Below the pieces are notes generated by a model. The model ran no database searches. It was not told where the DNA came from and saw only the letters and a list, made by a program, of their open reading frames with translations. 64,000 bases of DNA from Rhizophagus clarus. Its lineage: Eukaryota; Glomeromycota; Glomeromycetes; Glomerales; Glomeraceae. This document shows positions 1 through 10,795 of the stretch, in pieces. Both the position numbers and the translations under genes were made by a program. The stretch covers positions 1,240,001 through 1,304,000 of the forward strand of contig BLAL01000006.1 in NCBI GenBank assembly GCA_015698045.1, written 5' to 3'. Every line of letters starts with the position of its first letter. Positions within the stretch are counted from its first letter, which is position 1.

Positions 1-55
1 ATTTATTATATGTATATTGTTCACCACATGTCTCACATCGTTCGTGAGATAACAT
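1..55 (-). CDS. Start of a ribbon-type TKL kinase gene, cut by the window edge
   Basis: Only 18 codons are visible, read leftwards from an ATG at 53-55 and leaving the window at base 1. They encode the first half of the family's ribbon (Cys-x-x-Cys followed by GEQYTYNK), which matches the first residues of the gene starting at 59361 (CEKCGEQYTDTYNK). The upstream DNA matches too, so this is the 5' end of a close paralogue. The rest of the gene lies outside the window, so its length and integrity cannot be judged. Confidence 0.7.
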   Translation of the reverse strand, partial: MLSHERCETCGEQYTYNK

Positions 56-131
56 TTTCAAAAGTTTACGAAGCGAGTCGAAATTGATTTGTGTAATGCA
101 TGTATATCATGGTTTGAAAAATCACTTGATT
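56..131 (-). promoter_or_regulatory. 5' flank conserved with the kinase gene at 59361
   Basis: The first 75 or so bases upstream of the ATG share blocks with the bases upstream of the ATG at 59361: a TTCAAAAG-TTAC-AAGCGAG block next to the start, then a TGTATATCATG-TTT-AAAAATCACTT block. The match includes indels. It probably marks a shared promoter/5'UTR kept after gene duplication. No clear TATA box is visible. Bases 132-590 are AT-rich with nothing recognisable. Confidence 0.5.
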
Positions 132-590
132 CCTATTATAAACGAATGTTATAAATAAATTTTGTAATTTTGTAGGTATTAAAACAATAAACAAGTGATT
201 TATATTTATATATTGTAAGTGGAAATGGAATTTAGTAATAAAATATGAAACGAATATCATAAGATCTTAAACAACATTATAATAAGACTTTTTTTTTGTA
301 ATTCAAAGTTGAATAACTCGAGCTAATAAAAACATTTAGTAAATAATGTTTAATAAATAAATATATGCTTAAACTAAAATTTATGCCTTCTTAATAAAAT
401 GTTCACTATTAAACAAGCTAAAACTTTGTAATAATGATTAGAAAACTAATGATAAATAAAAAATTTAAGCTGTAATGGCAAAAAATAAAATCAAAAATAT
501 AAAAATAAAATTTTACAACATTACAGTAACCTATTTAATTATGATTTCAATTAGCTTTAACCCTTTCAGTACTGATTAATAATGGGATTA

Positions 591-3501
591 TTAATCTTCA
601 ATTTTGCAATCATCAAACTCTTCTTGAATTAAAATTTCAGTAAGTTTGCGACTTGTATAATATGATTGTGGATGAGATTGAATAATAGGAGTATTATTTA
701 CTTGCTCTTGTACTAAATTAGTTTCATTTGCCTTTACAAATTCAAACATATCATTTTTTAATTGATTATAAACATCAGGTACTATATGTTTATACTTTCC
801 ATCCCTGTTTATTTCATAATATTTATTAATACATTGAACCCATTCAGATATGATGTTTTCAAGCACTGTTATGGTTGGTCTATCGGAAGGATTTGGGTTC
901 CAACATTTTTTCATTAAATCTATATAGCACTTTGGAGTATTTTTTATAATTTCTGGACGTTTCCCTTCACAAATACTCATAATAAGGTAATAATCATGTG
1001 CTTCATGATTAAATGGAGGAATACCTGATATAAATTCCCACATTATCATTGAGAAACTATAAATATCACTTGCTTGTGTATAGGGATTTCTTCTTAATAT
1101 TTCAGGCGCCATATAAGGTAAAATTCCGTAAATTTCATCATCATCAGAATCTTGTGAATTATTTATAGGTTTACATAATCCCAAATCAATAATAAATAAC
1201 TCATTGTAATCTTCTGACATTAATATATTACCATCATGAAAATCACCATGAGTTAAATTTGATTCATGAATTACTTTAAGTCCTGATACAATTTTTTTCA
1301 ATAATTGTAATTTGTTTTGCCATTTAAATTTAACTATATCAGGCAAACATTTTCTCAAACTTCCTTTTTTCGCATAGCTCATTACTATTATATAATTTAA
1401 ATTATTTGGATCCTGCGTAATTCCAAAGATTTGAATAAATTTTGAAAATGATTCCCTTTGACAACTATAATGATATTTCCACTATAAAATAATAAAAAAA
1501 ATTATTAAATATTTACAAAATAGAATAAAATTTGCTTATTAAATATAAATACTATACCTCATCCAAAAATTTATTATTTAAATTTGATGAATTATTAAGT
1601 ATTTTAAGAATAACTTCATATTCTACTTGTCTATTCCATTGTTCTTCATCAGAATTCCAACTATAAATAGGTCCATCTGACCAAATAGCTTTATAAATTT
1701 CACTAAATCCTCCTTTATCATAATAATTAATATTTGTCAATTTATTATAAGGTATCCACTCTAGAATTTCATAACTATTTTTAGCACTATTCTGTACTTC
1801 TTGAATAAATTTATCAATAAATTCGTTTTTACTAGTCCACTTTGAGAAATCTTTTTGAAATCTTTCAGTATTACATTGTTTGCACCACTGGTATTCAGTA
1901 TATCGTTGTTTGCATTTATTACAGTCTTTAACTTCCTTTATAATCCTCATTTTGTTACTTTCTGCAGCTTGTTGATACCAATAAAAGGCTTTCTCAAAAT
2001 TTATTTCTGTTCCTTCTCCAGAATCATAACTATCAGGTAAATTATTCATTGAATCAACACTACCATTTTCTGCCGCTTTTTGATACCAATAAAAAGCTTC
2101 TTCAAAATCCATTTCTGTTCCTTTTCCATAATGATAACTATCAGCCAAATTATTCATTGCATCGGCACTCCCATTTTCTGCCGCTTTTTGATACCAATAA
2201 AAGGCTTTTTCTAAATTTTTTTCTGTCCCTTCTCCATTAGAATAACATCTGGCTAATTTATTCATTGCATCGGCACATCCATTTTCTGCCGCTTTTTGAT
2301 ACCAATAAAAGGCTTTTTCTAAATTCCTTTCTGTTTCTTCTCCATTAAAATAATATAATGCTAAATTATACATTGCATCAATGTAACCATTTTCTGCTGC
2401 TTTTTGAAACCAATAACAAACTTTTTCAAAATTCTTTTCTGTTCCTTCTCCATTGCTATAACATAAGGCTAGACTATTCATTGCTATTTCATCCCCATTT
2501 TCTGCTGCTTTTTGATACCAATAAAATGCTTTTTCTAAATTCTTTTCTGTTCCTTCTCCACTTTCATAACATAAGGCTAAATCATTCATCGCATTTTTAC
2601 AACCATTTTCTGCTGCTTTCTGATACCAATAATAAACTTTTTCTAAATTCTTTTCTGTTCCTTCTCCATCTATATAACATCTGGCTAAAATAAACATTGC
2701 TTCTTCATCCCCATTTTCTGCTGCTTTTTGATACCAATAAAAGGCTTTTTCTAAATTCTTTGTTGTTCCACTTCCATATTTATAGAATGTAGCCAAATTA
2801 AACATTGCTTCTTTATCATTATTTTTTGCTGCTTTTTGAAACCAATAAAATGCTTTTTCTAAATTCTTTTCTGTTCCCTCTCCATGGTAATAATGAAGGG
2901 CTAAATTAAAAATTGCAGGCTCATTACCATTTTCTGCTGATTTTTGAAACCAATAAAATGCTTTTTCTAAATTCTTTTCTGTTCCTTCTCCACTTTCATA
3001 ACATAAGGCTAGATTATTCATTGCTATTGCATTACCATTTTCTGCTGCTTTTTGATACCAATAAAAAGCTTTTTCTAAATTCTTTTCTGTTCCTATTCCA
3101 TTAAAATAACACTTGGCTAAACTACCCATAGCATATTCACAACCATTTTCTGCTGCTCTTTGGTACCAATGAAAAGCTTTTTCTAAATTCGTTTCTGTTC
3201 CTTCTCCATTTTCATAACATATGGCTAAATTATACATTGCTATTGCATTACCATTTTCTGCCGCTTTTTGATACCAATAAAATGCTTTTTCATAATTCTT
3301 TTCTGTTCCTTTTCCATTTTTATAACAGTTGACTAAATTAAGCATCGCTTCTTCATCATTATTTTCCGCTAATTTTTCTAATGAATTAATACATTCTTTA
3401 CACCATAATTCTTCGGTAAAAGGTTTATTGCAATATGAACAATTTTTGACGTTTATTGTAACAGTATCTTTGTCTGAGATATTTAATTTACTAAATTCCA
3501 T
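591..3501 (-). CDS. Sel1-repeat / TKL protein kinase fusion
   Basis: Two exons join at a 76-nt phase-0 intron (1482-1557; GAG|GTATAG donor, TTTATAG|TGG acceptor), giving 648 + 296 = 944 residues. Order: a Cys ribbon (C21, C24, C34, C37), thirteen 36-residue Sel1 units (about residues 45-515), a second Cys ribbon (about 527-543), an EWIPY linker, then a kinase domain. The kinase keeps the glycine loop (DKGGFSEIYKA), the VILK lysine, DLG metal loop and MAPE segment, but its catalytic loop reads HGD instead of HRD. It is predicted to be a cytoplasmic signalling kinase with a Sel1 superhelix for partner binding. In this family Sel1 repeats usually follow the kinase; here they lie between two copies of the ribbon. 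Translation is open throughout, with no sign of decay. Substrate and pathway are unknown. Confidence 0.88.
1956..3369 (-). repeat. Thirteen-copy 108-bp coding tandem repeat (Sel1 units)
   Basis: Each 108-bp unit encodes one 36-residue Sel1 motif of the form G-GTEKNLEKAFYWYQKAAEN. Thirteen units are countable in frame. Some units are nearly identical at DNA level, which suggests recent unequal crossing over or gene conversion, and copy number may vary between isolates. Confidence 0.9.
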
Positions 3502-4491
3502 TAGTTATTTTAGAGATTTATCTTACTGGAAAAAATTTATATATATATTTTTTTTTTTTTTTTTTTTTGGACGAAATTTTTTAGGTGAAACAAATTTTTT
3601 TTGTATCATGATTTGAGTTGTTAAAAAGGAATATTTTAATCACTAAAGTTACATCAATTTTTCGGTCCGTTTTTTGTCCGATGCACTGACCTGCATTGTA
3701 TCAATATTTAATATCACCATAATAAATAATAAAATAAAATTGGTACACGTACAAATTTCTAAATGAACATGTGACTAAATTTGTCCAATCAGAATGCAGC
3801 ATTTGTATTTTTATCACCGCAAGCACAATAATATATGATTATTTGTCAAAATTATTAAAGTATTATCAACTATAATTGTCAATTATAATGATCGGATAGT
3901 TTAATTGAAATAACAAAATGTTTGTTTAGATTTCTAAAATTTAACTGAGAAATAATCTTTATCATGTGATATGAATCAAATATAATTGAATTTGCTGTAT
4001 CCAGAAACAGAATCTTAATAGTTTAAAACTGGACAGGTTAATTGCTCTACTTGACCATAGCTTATTAGGGCGTTTATCTATAATGTTTAAAAATGTAACT
4101 TTAAACGAACTTAATCAAACCACTCCAAATAGGACTTTTCATCGACACCAAAAACTTTTTCCCAAGCGTATATCTAATTATCTATGTTAATAATTATTCT
4201 ATAATTTATGAAATAAACTAATGATATTAAAAATATGTAAATAAAAATCATATTTAATTGTAAATTTTTAAAGAGGCAGGATTAACTACAAAATAATCTC
4301 CAGTCCATGAAATGGACCTTCAAAAGAAGTGATTTTCTGAAGAATGATCTCATTGTTGAATATTTTACTACGAGAGATCATGCGACAATTTTACACTTAC
4401 GTAATGAAAAAAGCCAATTGTGACCTTGTGTCACTACTATTTTCTTTTGCTGCGCGATACACAAGGTAAGCGCATCTTATGCGAACTTTCT
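3502..4491. other. AT-rich intergenic DNA, no gene seen
   Basis: It holds a run of about 20 T at 3549-3568 just upstream of the Sel1/kinase start, which may act as a nucleosome-free poly(dA:dT) promoter tract. Short open frames here lack coding character. Confidence 0.5.
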
Positions 4492-4827
4492 GCAACATAG
4501 ACTAAACCATTTACTGTCTATAGAATGAAATGAATGGTGATAAATATCTAATTAGTAACGTTAATAATTATTGGTGAATAATAAACTTTATGTTATTACG
4601 TACGCCAAAAATTATATCATAATCTATCAGCTTGAAATAAGATTAACTTCCTAATTGAATGGTAAAAGTTGTATTAGTATTAGCAAACTTATACTATTTA
4701 TAATGAAAAAAAAAAGATTTTTTTTGCGGAATTTTTGTTCTGTTTTTTTCTAATCTTGTTTAACACGTTAGATCATTCAATTCATTCTATAGACTATAAT
4801 TGGTTTAGCCTATATGACAAAAAGTTG
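4492..4827. repeat. Imperfect ~50-bp terminal inverted repeat element
   Basis: The segment at 4492-4541 and its reverse complement at about 4772-4827 share ATTCATTCTATAGAC and TTTAGTCTATG-type blocks (roughly 80% identity by eye), separated by about 230 bp. This is the geometry of a small non-autonomous DNA transposon or foldback element. No target duplication was identified and no ORF is present. Confidence 0.45.
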
Positions 4828-6204
4828 GTGACATTATTTAATGCAGTTTAAGTTTTGGATTACACGAATCTTTACGCTAAAAATCATATCAAAATCTATC
4901 AACAATGCAATAAAATAGAAATATTTAAAATCCTAATTGAATAGCGAAGGTATAATTGATTAATATTGACTAATATATTTTTAATTATTCATTTATCATT
5001 ATTATTCTTATGATGTGGGCTTCGTGTAAATTCGTTTCAAGTTGATCTGAAACATATGGGTTCGAGGTAACATGTGAAAGAACAAACAAAAAGAACAATA
5101 TTTGATAAAATTAATTCATTATTTAAATAGGTTTGTTTATCTTGTTAACTTCTTCTGCGATAAATAAATAAATAATAAATATTTAGATAGGAAAAAGATA
5201 ATCGTTTATATGTACTTTGATCTTCTTAAAGATCGTTTATTCGTAGGCTATACGTACTTAATATGATGATAATTATTATGAATAACTTAACAAGTATGTT
5301 ATATAAAAAAAAAAAATATAAAAATAATTTTTATTATTAAAAAAGGATTTTTGAAGAGAGAAAGTTTAATAATAATAAAGTTTAATTAAAATTTAAAAGT
5401 CCTACTCATATATTTGCCTAAACAATATAATCGGTGAACAGAAAAAAGTCAATTATTTATTCCATGTTTACCTGTAATTTTCTTAAAGAGAATTCTTTTT
5501 TTCGATGGGCGCGCGCGTACTTAATTAACCTAAATATAATAATAATAATAAACTTAGCAACAAGTGTATTATTACGTGATTATCTTAAAAAAAAAATGCT
5601 TGTTCCTTGTATAGATTGATTATTTCGAATCGTTAGTTTTTAAACTTAGTATTCGGAACATGATTGAAAGAAAGAATTTTTTTTTTCTCATGTACTACAT
5701 GGTGCATGCATGTTTTGTTGATTTGCTCTATAAAACTTACTTCATGCGATCGAATATATTTGAGTATATGTTTCTGTACTATTAATCTAGAAGATTAATT
5801 AATAATTTTAAAAGAGGCGTTGGAATAGTTTAAGTCGAACAAACTTAACAGCTAATGGAGCCGATGGGATGGATCAATGGTAACACTTTGATCCGTCGGA
5901 TTTTTTTTTTCGGATATCCGGATTTTGTGGTTTTCATCCGGTTTATAAACCGAATGTAACTCGATAGAAATCGGTAGAGGTCAAAATGAAATAAAAACTA
6001 TACCAAATATAAATAAAAAATGTATGTATCCCGTATATTATAAAGTCAGCCTTTATTAATTAATACCAAGATTATTTTAGATTTGTTATATAATATAATT
6101 ATAATTTAGACTATCTGTTCTAATAGATCATTGGCATGCTTTGCCACACTTTTTTGAAATCATCATCATTACAATTTACTGTAAATATTAACATTTTTTA
6201 AAAC
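4828..6204. other. AT-rich intergenic DNA, no gene seen
   Basis: A segment at about 4871-4950 is a diverged direct repeat of 4600-4668 (shared CCTAATTGAATGG-type block). Around 5890-5950 there is a local ATCCG-rich patch (CGGATATCCGG). No coding signal was found; the open frame at 5434-5619 has low-complexity composition. Confidence 0.4.
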
Positions 6205-6440
6205 AAAACGTATTCCCAATTAAGACATCTGGAGCTAAGAATGGAATTACACCGTAATTTTATGATATTTGTTCATCAACATGTCCGTATAATCCCGTAT
6301 CCGTGATTTTAGCCAACTAAAATATTTCCTCCGTGTAAATGACCATGAACGAGATCATATTGATGAATAAAATTATGACCAGCTGATATCGACCATAACA
6401 TTTCTATTATCTTTCCAACATATAATTCCAATAGTTTCGT
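6205..6440 (-). pseudogene. Relic of a TKL kinase catalytic segment
   Basis: The minus strand encodes pieces of kinase subdomains VI-VIII in the right order: FIHQYDLVHGHLHGGNILV (catalytic loop, with HGH replacing HRD), ITDTGLYGHVDEQIS (metal-binding segment), then YGVIPFLAPDVLIGN (the APE region). A one-base frameshift separates the first two pieces and an in-frame TAA separates the last two. Nothing recognisable as the N-lobe or C-terminal helices remains. It is a decayed relative of the intact kinases on either side. Confidence 0.75.
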
Positions 6441-6649
6441 CAAGATAGGAATATAATTTAAAAAAAAATAAATAACAAATAGACAAAACAAAATTTGTTT
6501 GTTAAATTCTCAAAATTTCTGGCATATCTTTATGATTTTTTTTTCTTCGAAATCCTTTTTTACCTAAAAGAAAATTAAAAATCGATGACGTTTACTTAAT
6601 ACCGTATTCATCGGAATGCTTCTTATTTAATAAGTTTAGGTGCCTCATT

Positions 6650-8061
6650 CTCTTCTAGCTTTTAAAACCTTTAAAATAGGTGGCGTATGATAAAAAAATA
6701 GTTAAGAAATAGATATTAACTATAGGGATAATTGTAATATCATTGATATTTCTTTTTTTTATAAAACTTTAAATTATTTTTATTTAGGTCACTATAACTT
6801 AAGTTGTTTTATCGCCGTTTCGAATTAGCGTGATCAGGTGGAGTTAGGGGAGTAAAAATACCAATGTAATTAAATTTAATCACCTAATATAATAGTGGTA
6901 ACTTACCATAAAAAACTGCATATGTTTTTTTTTATTAAAATACATTTAAAAAATGTAATAAAACTTTTAATGGTTTTTTTTATCAAAATACTTATGGAAA
7001 GAATCCACCTTAATATCTGATATCACAGTTTAAAAATGTTAATAATATTTCTCAACTGTTTTTTTTATTAAACTGCACTTAAAAAATTCTAGATACCATT
7101 TTTAACATTTTTTTTTTTTTTAAAACATTTATTTATTAACTTTTTAACATTTTTTTTTTTATTAAAACGCATTAAAAATGTTAAATAATGGAAAATACAC
7201 TCACAAGATGTTAAATAAACGTTTTTTACCATTTTTTATTAATCAAATTAAAATAATTCTAAATAACATTTTTTTAATAAAATACATTTAAAAAACGTTA
7301 AATAACATTTTGAACATTTTTTATTAAACTGAATTAAAAAAAAAATGTTGCATAAACATTTTTTTTTATTAAAATAAACTAAAAACTTTTTTTTATTAAG
7401 CCAAATTTAAAAAAAAATGTTAATTTTAATGTTTGTTTTTTAATTAAAAACTAGGTAATTTGGGAACAAGTCAGTGAGCTTAAATACTAAATAGGGCTCC
7501 GATCAGTTTCTTTTACAACTTATAAATAGAGTGTAGCATTCTTCATCTAATAGTATTTGCATGAAGCGGGTCTTCGAACCGAAAGAAAAATACTATATGG
7601 CACTTCGGGTGATTTTTGTGACAACCTACTAGGAATTCATCGCTGATTGACCATAACACTAAGTTTTCGTTTTTATTGTTTTTATTTTAAAAGGCTAGCA
7701 GCCACTGGCTGAGTTTAATTTAAAAAACATAAAAATCTAATACTAAAATGTTAGATTTCTTTATCTACGTATTAATAATGTTTCGATTAGTTTATAACAT
7801 GAAATAAATAAGTAGATAAATAGGTCAGACAGGGTTGAATAAAATCCGCAGAAGCATTTCAGATTTACAATGAAATTCGATAAATTATTGAATAAGAACG
7901 TTTTTACAATATTTTTTCATTATAAGGTAAAAAAATGTTACTATTTTACTTTAATTCATAAATAAAAAACATTTCGCAACATTTTTTATCGATATAGTTA
8001 AAAAACGTTGCGAAAAACGTTTTTTTGTGTAATAAAACTTTTTTTTTTGTGAACCTGTTGT
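6650..8061. other. Low-complexity ATTAAAAAACGTTAAAT-type repeat region
   Basis: From about 6920 to 7450 the sequence is a degenerate succession of T-runs, ATTAAA and AAAAAATGTTAAATAAC blocks. A related CATTTCGCAACATTTT pattern appears at 7960-8040. The same patterns recur at 27100-28200, 30650-30950 and 61060-61560. A GGGCTCCGATCAG block at about 7495 recurs inverted near 61780. No gene is visible. Confidence 0.5.
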
Positions 8062-8196
8062 AAGCTATGATTATAATTAGCAATGAAAATTTGCCAAGGA
8101 CACAGACCAAGGTTTAACAATAAAAATATCACAATTAATTAACTGTTAATATAAAGCTTACTAACTGTACTAAAGAGCCTTAGTTAACGAACAATA
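8062..8196 (+). repeat. Dispersed repeat, copy 1 (partner at 31627-31762)
   Basis: About 135 bp match 31627-31762 in the same orientation, sharing AGCAATGAAAATTTGCCAAG, CAGACCAAGGTTTAACAAT and CTAACTGTACTAAAGAGCC. It is probably the end of a dispersed transposon. No ORF is present. From here to 8671 no gene is supported. Confidence 0.7.
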
Positions 8197-8671
8197 ATAA
8201 TTGTTCGATTATTTTTATTTTTAGGCCATTTTTTAGATCTCTCTGGATGTGGGAACCCAGCAAGTAAATTAATTATTTTCATTTATTATTTTTTTTTTTA
8301 TGACAATTACTAACTTCGATTTTTCTTTTTAGGTAATTTTTTACTGCAGGGCATAAAGTCAGTGTGGTATTGAAATTGTTGCAGTCACGTATGGGCACTG
8401 ACGAGTAGCAAGAAGTAATAAAAAATTTATTTTCAACAAAAAAAGTTGGACCAATAATATTCCAAACTGCTTCAGCCAAATTACGTTTGTTTAACTACTT
8501 TTAGTAATTATTATGCTTTTTTGTTGCACCATAATGAGGCGTCATGCACTCATACATGCAGTGATTGTACAACATAGTTGCATTTTGCATAAATATTATG
8601 TGACTAAAGAAATGGTATTTAATAAAGAAAAATTATCTTCTTAAGAAGAGACTTGACATAATTGCATAGTA

Positions 8672-8878
8672 ATGGATCATAGTAATAGTGAAGGTAAAAA
8701 GCATATAGCATGATTATTTAATAGAAAGTTAAAATTCTTAAAAAAATTTGCCCAATATAATAAATTAGTCTCAAGTAACGTCAAGGAATCTGAAGGTATA
8801 ATATATTAAACTTGATTATTAAATTAAAATTATTGTTATATACTGCAATATTCACATACAATTTAAATAATTTAGCTC
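8672..8878 (+). other. Putative 5' exons of the kinase gene at 12453-13695
   Basis: Three candidate exons are seen: ATG exon 8672-8693 (22 nt, donor GTAAAA), exon 8769-8795 (27 nt, ATTAG acceptor, GTATAA donor) and a 3-nt exon CTC at 8876-8878 (TTTAG acceptor, GTAAGTT donor). Joined, the first two read MDHSNSEVSSNVKESE in one frame, ending in phase 1. Adding the 3-nt exons downstream keeps that phase into the kinase exon at 12453. This start is an inference from splice signals and frame; an alternative start further downstream cannot be excluded. Confidence 0.45.
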
Positions 8879-8911
8879 GTAAGTTAATAAACTATCTTAT
8901 AATTTTAATTA

Positions 8912-10723
8912 GGGTGAATTTATTCCTCACCCTGGGTGAGATTTGATATTACTCACCCCTATCACGTGATCAATATTTTGACTGACTAATTTTTAATTGG
9001 CTGATTTTTTTAACTTAAATTTTCCGTTATCAGTTTGTGACGTAACAATTTTTTTTTTTCGCGAAAAATTTTATTTTATTCCTTTAAAGTTTACTGAATA
9101 GAAGAATGAAACGCAATTATTCAAAATCAAAATTTTTATCTTTAATATAACTAGTAATAATGACATCAAAACCCCAATAATAATGATAAAAATGATGATA
9201 AAAGACAAAAAAAGATATGATAAATAATGAAAACAAAAGGGAAACAAAACAAAGGTGAAAAGAAAAAGGAAACAAGATCAAAAAGAAATGAAAAAGAATA
9301 TTGATGGAAAAGATAAAACGAAAAGAAAGGGAGACGAAGAAAGAGAAACAAAAGGAAAAAGAAACGAAAACAGAAGGTAGAACGAAAGGAGAAGTGGACG
9401 ATAAGGGGGAAATGAAAGAGGAAAACAAAAGGAAACAAAATCAAAAAATAAAATGATGAAAGGTGGGAGTAAAATTTGTTAGTAATGATCATAAGAGAAT
9501 ACATTAAAAAAAAAAAATTTGAAATGAAACCGAACACCTACCTCATTTTCAAAGAGATTCGGCATAGTAGAAAAATCCAGGAAAAAATGAAAGGGCGAAG
9601 GAATAAAGATAAAAGGAGCGAAGACAAAACTGAAAAGAAAAATGAGATTGAAAGAGATAAAGATGAACTTGAAAGAATAATCGCTATTTTCCCTATCCGT
9701 GGATCAAGATTTGTAATACAGTATAAAACCAAATTATTACGTTGGATGCTAATTTTTTATCGACGGCATTGATAAATTATATTTTAATCACTTGATTTTC
9801 TAGCGTTCTGGATTCGCAAAATCATGGGACATTAATGGTACAAAATTGTGTATAAAAATGAAAGGGCATGAAAACAAAAGAAAATGAAACGAAAATAAAG
9901 AGATGAAGTCGAAAACGAAAGGTAAAATAAGGGACAAGGGAGAAAATGAAATAAAGTGAAAGGAAAACAAGATAAAGGAGATGAAGATAAAAACAAAAAG
10001 AAAAACAAAACAAAAGAGAAAATGAAGCGGAAAAAGAAAAAGCGGAAATGAAAGGAAAAAATGAAAGGGAAACGGAAACAAAGGGAAAGGCCGAAAGGGA
10101 AAGCGGAAACGAAAGATAATGAAAAAAACGAAAGGGAAACAGAAACAAAGGGAAAGGGAAAGTGGAAACGAAAGGAAAGGGAAAGCGAAAACGAAAGATA
10201 ATGGAAAAAACGAAAGGGAAAAATGAAAGAGAAAGCAGAAACGAAATGAAAAACGAAATGAAAATGAAAGGGAATACAAATATGAAAGGATACAAAAACG
10301 AAAAGGAAATTAGGGGATAAAGACAAAGATAAAAGGGAAATAGAATAAAGAGAACAAATATAAAAAAGAAAAAAGACACCCATAAAGAAAAAAAAAATTG
10401 AGACAAAGTTAGTAAAAACGAAACAAAATCAAAAAAGAAAAAAGAAAAAAGAATTAAAGAAACGAAAAAATCATACCTTTGAGCGCGAAATCATAGGAGC
10501 CCAAAACCTAAAAGAAAGAAAGAAAAGAAATTAGAAACGACAAAAAATAAAATAAAAAATAAAAAAGAAAGAAGCGACATACCTGGTAGCTGATACCCGT
10601 GTATTTTTCGACGCGAAACTAAAAAACCTAAAAAAGGCGTAAACAAATAGTGGCAGTTTGGCCGTATAAAGGTTCATCAATAAGGGGGGTGAAAAATCAC
10701 CCGGGTGAGAAATAAATTTTCTC
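8912..10723. mobile_element. Non-autonomous Mutator-like TIR element, 1812 bp
   Basis: A 9-bp direct repeat TTTTAATTA flanks it at 8903-8911 and 10724-10732. The ends are inverted: GGGTGAATTTATTCCTCACC on the left against GAGAAAATTTATTTCTCACC (reverse complement) on the right, each followed by GGGTGA. Nine-base duplications are typical of Mutator-like elements, so that class is inferred. It has no transposase ORF. Its body is a purine-rich GAAAGGGAAA minisatellite (about 9140-10560). It sits inside an intron of the microexon array: removing it restores an intron of the usual ~100-nt length. Confidence 0.75.
9140..10560. repeat. Purine-rich GAAAGGGAAAC minisatellite
   Basis: The plus strand is almost entirely A and G, with degenerate GAAAGGGAAA and GAAAACGAAAG units. 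Long open frames on the minus strand here (F/S/L-rich) are artefacts of this composition. Such homopurine tracts can form triplex DNA. Confidence 0.8.
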
Positions 10724-10795
10724 TTTTAATTATTTATATAATAATGGTTTTGCCTTATTTTATATAACTCTAACAATCGATAATATCATATATAG

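Noticed and set aside
1855..3616. Several plus-strand open frames opposite the Sel1 gene
   Set aside because: They are periodic antisense shadows of the 108-bp Sel1 units (repeating H-HFLLLF-TNK-LF-NSF text) with no independent signal.
8279..8479. Minus-strand frame reading AEAVWNIIGPTFFVENKFFI
   Set aside because: It has some coding character but no ATG, no splice partner and no recognised family, so it was not called a gene.
9117..10406. Long minus-strand frames rich in Phe, Ser and Leu
   Set aside because: They arise from the homopurine minisatellite; composition is uniform in all frames and no domain is present.
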